Source: Ovis canadensis
Taxonomy: Eukaryota > Chordata > Mammalia > Artiodactyla > Bovidae
DNA: 64,000 nucleotides
Assembly (NCBI RefSeq): GCF_042477335.2
Contig: NC_091249.1
Span: forward strand, 15,106,501 to 15,170,500
Direction: 5' to 3'
The notes beneath the pieces are model-generated. The model was not told the origin of the DNA. It was given only the letters and a program-made list of their open reading frames with translations, and did not search any database. Of this stretch, positions 55,701 through 64,000 are shown piece after piece (within the stretch, counting starts at the first letter, position 1; every line of letters starts with the position of its first letter). A program made the translations under genes and the position numbers.

Positions 55701-57168
55701 AATGGCACTACAGGCAAAATACAAGGTATAATATCTTTTATCTTGGTTGACATATTAAAATGACTTGGTCACTTTAAAAATGATCTGAAGTATTGTCTTA
55801 GGGACCTGTTTTGAAAATACATCTCATTTATTTTATACTGCTTCATAAACGGAAAATCACTTTTTTTCTTTTTTTAAAAAAAGGGAATGATTTTTTAAAA
55901 ACATGGAAACTAAGGAATACATGGAAAACAAAAAGAATTCACATGATAGTAGTACTCTGGGTGATGAACAGCACTGTGCAATGACGCCAAAAAGCAGTGC
56001 TTGGGTCTGGCAAACAAAGACCCAGGGATCCCCACCCTATGAACACGTTCCAAAATGTGATATTCAATGCTTCACAATGGAAAAAACCCACAGCTCATAC
56101 AAAAGGATTTTCATAAAACTCTCACAAATGCTAAACAGTATTTAAAAAATACAAAAGAGGATGCACAGATTTTCTCTGCATGCACAGGCAGTGCTTGGTG
56201 GGAACAAATTCAGGCAGGCACAGTGGAGATAGGACAAGAAGTGTCTCGAAAAGGAGTTAAGAAGCTGTACCTAAGCAGCCATAATTTTTTAACTTAAAAA
56301 AGTTAAGGATTTAAAAATATCAGAATGTACATACATCAACCATTACACATTCAGTCCATAAATGCCTTCAGATCATTCACTACTCAGATTATCTGTCCTG
56401 GTAAATAGTTTTTTGCAAAAATCCAGGAATTCATAGGTAAGTTGTCTCTAGTCCAAGCAAATGTCCTAAACTTTAAACAGAGTTAAATTTAATGTTTTCC
56501 ATTTAAAAACAAAGTAGTACAAAAGGGCTAACAAAACCCTAACAGTGCAAATCATCAGCAGAGAAAGTCTGTTGCAACTTCTTTTACAAGCTTTATAACA
56601 CATGAAACAGGTAAAAAAAAACCTTAGCCTTAGATTACAATACAATCATTTCCAAATCTGATTTTTTTAGTACAAAATTTCATAAATCAGGTCTTCTGTG
56701 GATCATATACAATCATAAAGGCTAAATTCAAATTCTATATTTTACAAACAAGTCTGAAAAAGGAGGGAGTAAAGTACGGAAGAATGATCTCTGGATGTTA
56801 TTACTGGCCTCAAAAAAGTAGTGCTACAGATTTCTGTGCAAAGAGAATATGCTGTTCAGTTTCCTATTTCAAGGCATGAAAATATTATATTGGATAGAAG
56901 AAACAGGAAAATTATTTGCAACAAATTAAAGATAGGTGCAAACACACCAATCCCTGTCTAACAGTATATAAAGCATACTGGGCTCAGAATTTGTTTGCTA
57001 GCACCTGGCTTTCATACTATATCCTTATCAAATGATCAGACTGAAAACTCAAATCATCATTAAGAAAAAACAAACCAACAAATCTTAGTGGCCATACCTC
57101 ACTCCCCTATATTCAGAATTTTTACAAGTTTATGAGTAAAACTGAGGTCATCCTCTGAAGGTACTTGA
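52800..57168 (-). other. CNOT6: CNOT6 3' untranslated region, extent uncertain
   Basis: AT-rich sequence directly downstream of the CNOT6 stop on the minus strand. In contrast to its surroundings, I see no BovB, L1 or SINE copy across more than 5 kb (51966-57168), as expected for a long UTR. Minus-strand AATAAA signals are numerous, for example at about 52848, 53391, 54618 and 55091, so alternative polyadenylation is plausible. The true end could lie further left. Confidence 0.55.
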
Positions 57169-57381
57169 CTACCTCCTGCCAGGAAGGTGAATGCCATTAA
57201 CCTGGGGCAGGAAAGGCAGTAAGAGCTCCAGTTGTGCAAAAAGTGAGAAGTGGTCAGAGGGGATGAGTGGGTGTGGGCAGCCGCTGATATTGTTCTCAAC
57301 TAGCCAGTGGTGGTCCAGAGGTCCCAGAATGCCTAAAGTGTTCAGCTGAGGTTTAGAATAGAAGATGTAGTCAATTATACC
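57169..57381 (-). CDS. CNOT6: CNOT6 last coding exon
   Basis: Acceptor tttttcag|ggt (minus strand). Encodes GIIDYIFYSKPQLNTLGILG to NGIHLPGRR and a tag stop at 57169-57171. Contains LGPLDHHW and SDHFSL of the nuclease core. Confidence 0.98.
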   Translation of the reverse strand, partial: GIIDYIFYSKPQLNTLGILGPLDHHWLVENNISGCPHPLIPSDHFSLFAQLELLLPFLPQVNGIHLPGRR

Positions 57382-60300
57382 CTGAAAAACAGAAGGCAAA
57401 AAGAAAAATAAGAAAATGACACATAAAATGACACTGAAATACTGAGAACTTTCAAGACATATCCTCAGTCGTGTTTGGTAAACAAAGAAATTTACTAGGC
57501 TGCAGAAAAGGGCAGTTATTACATAGATCAAATAACAACCACAAACTGAGAATGAAGAAACCTTAGGGATGGTAATCCTTCTTCCTCCTATGTAGATCGT
57601 TTCAAAATCTTTAACGAGACCTAAAGAATCCTTCACGATACAGCCTCTGCTTCTTTTTCCTAACTTAACTTGTGACACTTTTCCTTGCTCACTACTCCAC
57701 TGCCATACTAGCCCTTTTTGGGAAGCAGGGTGTGAACTGAGGTGCGTCTCCTGTAGGTGAGAAGCTCCGTCCTCCTCCAGGGCCAGCACACGTGTCTGCA
57801 ACACTTTCTTCTACTTGTCACCTGACTAAATCCCTCTTAACCTTCAAGTGCCAAGTTTAATTACCTTCCCAAGGCCTTCTGGAATCCTACCCTTATCCAC
57901 TTAAAGCTACCACCTGATTTTTTCCCTTGCTAATGTACACCCTTAAGTGCAACTATATACTCATTTGTGTGGCTGAAATCTATGTTCCCACCAGACTATG
58001 ATGTCACAAAGGCCAAGCACATCTCTGCCTTTTACACCTTCAACAGCACTCAGGCACAGCATCTGGCACACAGCTAGGATACTCTTAGTTTGCTCCTCTC
58101 TGTCCAGTAACTGTAACAGTCTGTCCTTTACATGCTCTTGGCCAAAAGTATTTAAGCACATTCTAAATTCTTCCTAATTTTCTACCAGTAACAGTAGTCA
58201 GAAGGCAAACACCTCTAATCTCTCCCATCTTGTGGTTATCATCCTCCCCTCTTCTGCCATCAACCTCCTTGAAACGAAAATCTGTAGCTGGTTTTTTCAC
58301 TCATTGCTCAGTTACTCTTCAACTCATTGTATTCTAGTTTCTCTGAACACCTCTACAGACAACTCTGAGCAAATCTTTCTGAAGCTTAACACTCACTCCT
58401 CTTTCCCTAGAAAGGCTTTCCTTCCTTGGCATTTAAGTTCCTTATACTGTCATGGTTTTCCACCTCTTTGATTACTATCATCATTTACATGTTAGTTTTG
58501 CCCAGTCTACTCTAGTCTCTCTTTAACTATACATACTCATCTCTGCCCAGTGTTAAATCATTATCTACGGTTCTATAGATCCTCGAAAGTCAAATAAAAA
58601 AATTTTTTAGTTTTCAAAAGTTTCTCAAAGGAGTCTAAATAACCCTCCCCTCTAAAATTAAGCAACAGTTAACACAAGTATTTGCACTATTCTAATAGAC
58701 AATCTAACCTGAATGACTATTTTTTCAGCAGGTTAGAAATGGAAAACTAGGATTTAAGAGAGCAAAAATGCAAAAGATGGCAAAAAAGGACAATTGAACA
58801 CAAGTCCTAAACAACCACAGATAATAAAAATGAGGAGAATTACTAGGAAAAAAACTCCACATTGTAATAATCCATTAATTGTATAAGAAGGCATATAAAC
58901 AATATGTGTATTAGAAAATTTACAACAGCTAACAGTAAACTACATTTTGGTTCTCAAATAGTACAGTTTCAGTTAAACTGAAAGAGAAGAAACGGAACAT
59001 CAAACTAACATCAAATAAAATACAATGGTCCTGCATATCCAGGTGTTAGTAATGAGCCCATTAAAAAAAAAAAAAAAAGCTCTAAAGAGATGACAGATAA
59101 CTCAGGATTTAATATCATTATTTCATCTGATCTCTAACCCTAGAAATGATTCTAATAATATCTATAAAGTAGGGGTGGAATTCTAATCACATGGAATTCT
59201 ACATAAGAATACTGCTGTCAGCTAATTTGAGATGGCTTAATTCCATTCTGAGTGTTAACATTTAAAGCCATCACAAAATTATAAAATGCTCTTGAAAAAA
59301 AAATGGAGTTTTAAATGTTTCTTCATCTCAAAACTCACCTTAAAATCAAATGTGTAGTTGGTGTAAGGCATCAGGCCACTCTCATAGGCACTCTTTAACT
59401 TGAAGCCATGAGTGATCCTTCCATTGGTTGTCCCATTTTTCCCATTACAGCTGAAGTTCGTAAGACTTTCATTGTATCTCAGTTCCTTAAAGTCTTTATG
59501 ATTTGTTTCTACTTCACCAGTGCTCAAATATTCTACAACACCTATAAAGAATATAAATGTACTTTCTGCATTGTTAAGTATAATATACAATGTGTAATAC
59601 GTAACTAAACAGGTAATTCAAGAGTAAAGTTTTAAATCACACATATTCTCACTTTTTAAAATGTTTCACTATTTTCCACCTTTGCCAAAACTTGTATAAA
59701 CACATTTTTTCCATGGTTTTAATCACAGTGAATATTTTACACTTTACCACATGAACTTATGTCATCTCAATTATTTTTTTTTAATAATTGTGTAACACAA
59801 CAGGGCTGACATATAGTATTTGTTAAACCATTTCCCTATTTCTTAAAGTTCATGTTATTCCTTTTTTTTTTTTTTTAATTAACACCCCAATCAACATCTT
59901 AGTATGTAGGCTTCTGCTCAGGGTCAGCATGAAATACCAACATTAGGATTCATTGTGCGTATGAATACATGAATTATGAAAGAATGACAGAGCCATCTCA
60001 CCATCTCTGGACACTATTTTTCCAGTGTGCTAAGCATAAGGTGGGGCTTCCCTTGTGGCTCTGATGGTAAAAAAATCCATCTGCAATGTGGGAGACCTGA
60101 GTTCAATCCCTGGGTTCCGAAGATACCCTGGAGGAGAGTGTGGCAACCCACTCCAGTATTCTTGCCTGAAGAATCCCATGGACAGAGGAGCCTGGACAGA
60201 TACAGTCCATGGGATCACAGAGTCAGACATGACAGAAGTGACTTAGCACACACACAGGCATAAGGTGGGCTCTGCAAATATTTAACTTTCATTTAATCAC

Positions 60301-63300
60301 TTACCAAAACTAGACATTTTTCCATGTGTTTTGTTATTACAATGCAACATAGAAATGAGTCTTAAGATCTGTATCATGCGACAAGAGTCTCTCTTTGCCC
60401 CTCACATATTTTGTAGCTAAAGAGGATGAAAAGCAAATAAAGAACTTTCCAGTAATCCCCAGATGGCTTTGATGAGACAGACTAAAGAATTATGGATCTT
60501 AGGCACCTTTATTTCCCCCAAAACAGATTTTAACATAAATTCTGTTTCATTATCTTTTCTTTCATCTATTGTGACAGCAGCAATATGCTACTGAATTTAA
60601 CTACTCCAAGTGTGTGTGTGTGAATGCATGCATTCATGCATGCAAGTAAGTTCAAGGGAAAGTTCTCTTGAGTATCCAAGAAAGTACGGTTGTTACTCAC
60701 TGTACTATCTATGGAAAAGTTTAAGAATAAGGCTTTCTGTATTCTTCCACTCTGTGACTAAATATCAACATTCTTGATCCTTTTTTTGTTAAAACCACTG
60801 TCTGACCTGTGTAAACAGAAAAATCTCAAATTCCAACTGAGGTGCACAATGTTTCTAATCGAGTCTACCAAAATTTGAGACTGGGTGATATACGGTCAAA
60901 TTTAAACTGGATTATATTACCACATGCTGGAATCCCAGAGTCTGTCTTAGTAACCTTTTCAGAGTCTGCAATACATAGAACATGGGGATAATAATATATG
61001 CCCATGTGTTTTCTGAAGATGATTAACATCTGGATAATATCCAGAGGATAATACCATTACCATTTACTATTTCATTTTATAATGAAGTGGTAATAATACC
61101 ATTTCATTTTCAAAATGGTCTCCCTACTCCACACACACAAAAGATTTTTAACCTGATTGATAGCGGCCACTATAAACTGAATTTTCATTTTGACTAGATT
61201 TGGAATTATCAGAAACAACAGATTACAAAAACATTTTAAGTCAGCAAGTGTTCTATGTAAGATAGCATTGTTTTGTTTACCAGAGTCCGGCAAAGAATTA
61301 AGATCTGCACATAACACTAGTGGAATAGTTCCAAATTCTCCTAATACATTGGACTGGAGACTTCTCGAGGCTTTATCAATAATATTCTTCACTTCTGAGA
61401 GGAACATCATCGTTTGAACCAACTTCACATCGGAGTATTCAGGGTCCCAGTGCATATGAGCATTAGCCACGAGAATAAGCTGCTTTTCTGTTCCAAGATG
61501 TGGCTTTCCAGCTATATCAGATAAAAAGAAAAGAAACAAAGCCCATATATTCTCACATGGTCTGAAAGCAAGTAATATCTCAGAGTCCTGGGAATTTAAA
61601 AAAAATGCTAAAATCTGGTTGAAAATCTCCCATCTGAAAACTGATCTACCCTCTGCAACAAACCTGAGAAACAGACATCTGGCCTCTGGGATGAGGACTT
61701 CCAGCACAGGGTATTCACTCTTTGAACAGAGAGCCCATACTATTTGGGACAGCTTGGTTTTTAAATAGTTCCAGCTCCTTAAAACTTCTAATTTTCTAGA
61801 TGTCCTAAACTGAGCATCACAAAATTAAACGGACATCCTTTTTCTTAAAAAAACATTTTAAAAAGTCACTAAGTTCCATCTTCCATCTTTTCTATCCCTC
61901 AGATTATATATCCCCATTTCCAGCTGCTCCTCAGGTGAAAGAAGTCTCAGTTCTTACCATGATGATCACTCTCTAAATATACATTTAATCTGAAATAGGT
62001 GGTCCATTTCTCCAAGACTTAAGACCTTTAAAATAATGATTAAAAGCAGGTCAGGGAGAGAAGTCAACACAGAAATATCCTTGTTGCCAAGAAATTGTAT
62101 TACGTGTACAGAATTCTTCTCTCTGAGCAGTTATTTTAACTAATATTTACTTCAGTATTTTATGTGACAAATTCTCGAGCAGAAAAAACCTTGTTTTATG
62201 CCTTTTAAGATTTGAAATACTTTTCTAGGCAATGCTTCCTCTTCTTGAGCTCTGCGGTAGAGAAAACTGGATGAGATTTTAGAAAAGATTTAAATTCTGA
62301 ATTTCTTCAGGCATTAGACAAGAGTATTAATATGAAACATTTTGTGTCGTCTATTCCATTTTGGAGGCCAGATTTTATAGGAAGTGAAAAGGTCACTCAC
62401 ATGATACTTCAATCAGTTCCTTTCGAAGCTCTAGCAGTACAGCCACTCCTATGTTATCTTTCGTCATGACTCTGTTCAGCATGGCTTCAGACCCTTCTGA
62501 ATTTGCCATTGCTAGTTGATTAAATTCAACAGTGTGTTTCTGAACCAAAGTAAATCTAAAACAAAACACACACAAATATAAAATTGGGGATACCAAGACA
62601 TCCATTTTGTGGTAAATGCAATTTCCCCCCAACTTCCTTAACAGACATGATGACATGTAAATTACATTACAGAAAATCCTCCACACTTAGCACTAAGCTT
62701 CCCGTGTCCATTTCAGTTGCTCTCAGTCTGCCACAGATACAAATAACATCTTGAGAAACTTTTACAACTTAAGATAATACAGTCATCTTAAGACAATACA
62801 GTCATCTTCTATTTAGGTTTCATGTTGGAATATTCCATCTTACAATTTTAAAATAATTTTCTTCCAAAGTATGGGCTTAAGAATCTCTCTACCATCCCAG
62901 AGGGAATGCAATTACAAAGTGTTTCAATTAACAACTGGAGTTAAACCCTAGAAGACACCTGAAAAAACAGCAGAACTTTCAACATGTCTTCCAAAAACAT
63001 TTTTTCTGATGAATCAAAACACCCTTTAAATCATAGTACTGTTTTCTTGAGAAATAAAATGTGCCTCATTCTCTTAGCTGCCAACTAATTTCCATTCCCT
63101 TGACCCTCATCCTGCAAATTCAGAGAATATTTTCTTTTCAAGAGTAAGATGACTGGGGAATTCCCTGGTGGTCCAGTAGTTAGGACTCTGACTTCCACTG
63201 CAGGGAAACAGGTTTGATCACTGGTCAGGGAACTAAGATCCCCACATGGCATGGACCCCCCAAGAAAAAGAAGAAAGAAAGAAGATGACTTACTTTTCTG

Positions 63301-63448
63301 TTTTAAAAAATATTGCACAGCCATCAACATGTTTTCTTTCTTGCTCTGACATTGTCCTAGCTCTAGATTTAGGACTAAAGAATCCATTATAGCCACGTTC
63401 TTTCAGTTCTACCAGAAAAAAACTGTAATACTGTTCTGTTTCAACTTC
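57169..63448 (-). CDS. CNOT6: CNOT6 / CCR4a poly(A) deadenylase, last five coding exons (partial gene)
   Basis: CNOT6 is a catalytic deadenylase of the CCR4-NOT complex, shortening mRNA poly(A) tails in the cytoplasm. The five exons encode the C-terminal endonuclease/exonuclease/phosphatase-type nuclease domain, corresponding to residues 240-557 if human length is kept. Active-site residues, by analogy with CNOT6L, are in place: first Glu of EVETEQYY (E240), HMHWDPE (His 362), CADLNSLPDSG (Asp 412, Asn 414), GIIDYIF (Asp 491) and SDHFSL (His 531). Phases fit at every junction. The leucine-rich-repeat N-terminus lies beyond the window edge. It is transcribed toward FLT4. Confidence 0.98.
57382..59338 (-). 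other. CNOT6: CNOT6 intron with L2-like pieces
   Basis: No exon recognised. The segment about 57800-58120 (ttcccaaggccttctggaat, ggcacagcatctggcaca) resembles an L2/MIR-type ancient repeat. An A run lies at about 59062-59078. Confidence 0.6.
59339..59541 (-). CDS. CNOT6: CNOT6 exon (second from last)
   Basis: Encodes VVEYLSTGEVETNHKDFKEL to YTNYTFDFK. Acceptor tttatag|gt, donor aag|gtgagt, entering in phase 1. Confidence 0.97.
60046..60257 (+). mobile_element. Bov-tA SINE with 12-bp target duplication
   Basis: Plus-strand full-length SINE in a CNOT6 intron, flanked by exact gcataaggtggg at 60034-60045 and 60258-60269. Confidence 0.96.
61281..61511 (-). CDS. CNOT6: CNOT6 exon, nuclease core
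   Basis: Encodes SGKPHLGTEKQLILVANAHM to LCADLNSLPDSG. Contains the HMHW histidine and the CADLN metal-binding motif. Acceptor gatatag|ct, donor tctg|gtaaac. Confidence 0.97.
62401..62555 (-). CDS. CNOT6: CNOT6 exon, nuclease domain
   Basis: Encodes FTLVQKHTVEFNQLAMANSE to LRKELIEVS. Acceptor ttttag|a, donor tcat|gtgagt. Confidence 0.97.
63155..63281 (+). mobile_element. tRNA-derived SINE (CHR-type) abutting a CNOT6 donor
   Basis: ggggaattccctggtggtcc and gttaggactctgacttccac are typical of cetartiodactyl tRNA-Glu SINEs. It ends in an A/G-rich tail and is flanked by exact aagatgact at 63146-63154 and 63282-63290. The right copy overlaps the CNOT6 5' splice site. Confidence 0.9.
63294..63448 (-). 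CDS. CNOT6: CNOT6 exon with catalytic Glu
   Basis: Encodes EVETEQYYSFFLVELKERGY to CAIFFKTEK. The first residue is the catalytic Glu (E240 in human numbering). Acceptor tttttcag|gaa, donor gaaaa|gtaagt. Confidence 0.97.
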
Positions 63449-64000
63449 CTGAAAAATTGTAAACAGCAGTTATTTCATAAGACAAAAACCAGTCCTATGC
63501 ACTATCTTTATATGTACAGTTTGAGACCTTAAAATAAATTCAAAGGACTGATCTGAAGAATGAAGAATTACATCTTTTCAATGTAATTTATCTGAAATCA
63601 ATCACAACACCTACTTGTCATTTTACAGGTACCTGTTAATAAAGTACCTCTTTGCTGTTTAGGAGTAAAGAATGGAAAGCCATATACCCCTATGCATATG
63701 TATTTCCTTATATTTTATATTTCCTGATATATATATTTCCTTATATTAAAACTGGTATAAACAAAAATCAGAACAGGAGAAGGAACTCCACAGATCAAGT
63801 TTCAGACCACAAGGAGAAAGTCACTTGCCAAAGGTCATGTAAGTTATTATGAGGGTTGGACTGAGAACCCAGTTACTGTCTACCAGATTCAATGTTCTTT
63901 CCACTTGGCCCTGATTATTCAATTACCACTGGTAGTAAAGCAAAATTATACCTTGACAGTGCCACCCGATTAAAAATAGTGTGGAAGGACATAAAGGAGG
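63449..64000 (-). other. CNOT6: CNOT6 intron (to window edge)
   Basis: No exon recognised. The preceding CNOT6 exon (VMCYNVLCDKY region) is not in the window. Confidence 0.7.

Overview
This is nuclear DNA from a ruminant, most likely a bovid. The evidence is spliced vertebrate genes with long introns plus many copies of ruminant-specific mobile elements: Bov-tA and BovA2 SINEs and BovB (RTE) LINEs, alongside L1, endogenous retroviral LTRs and a mariner MITE. There are no bacterial-style operons, CRISPR arrays or phage genes.

Left part (1-21.4 kb, + strand): the 3' two thirds of FLT4 (VEGFR-3, the lymphatic VEGF-C/VEGF-D receptor tyrosine kinase). Twenty exons can be placed to the base. They run from Ig-like domain 5 through Ig 6, Ig 7, the transmembrane segment, the split kinase and the tyrosine-rich tail, with a stop at 19705-19707 and a poly(A) signal at 21365. 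The joined exons encode 889 residues, equivalent to about human residues 475-1363, with compatible phases at every junction. The upstream exons lie outside the window.

Middle (21.4-52 kb): intergenic DNA built mostly from nested repeats. These include four BovB 3' ends, one with a textbook 5' inversion and a perfect target-site duplication; a small LTR element at 28.85-31.0 kb; a larger retrovirus-like element at 33.75-42.5 kb containing a 5'-inverted L1 and several SINEs; and a solo LTR inserted in a BovB. I could not find SCGB3A1, which lies between FLT4 and CNOT6 in human.

Right part (about 52-64 kb, - strand): the 3' end of CNOT6 (CCR4a deadenylase). The last five coding exons carry all of the nuclease active-site residues I could check. 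The 3' UTR is long, AT-rich and nearly free of SINEs. FLT4 and CNOT6 are convergent, matching human 5q35.3.

Most interesting observations: (1) a degenerate copy of an FLT4 kinase exon inside a downstream FLT4 intron that still has an acceptor, an open frame and a possible phase-compatible donor; (2) a weak donor after Ig 7 whose readthrough predicts a secreted, membrane-free VEGFR-3; (3) a stop codon right at the penultimate-exon donor that would give a short C-terminal isoform; (4) a SINE inserted so close to a CNOT6 5' splice site that its target duplication copies part of the donor; (5) LINE 5' inversions in BovB and in L1. No wholly new biological system was recognised.
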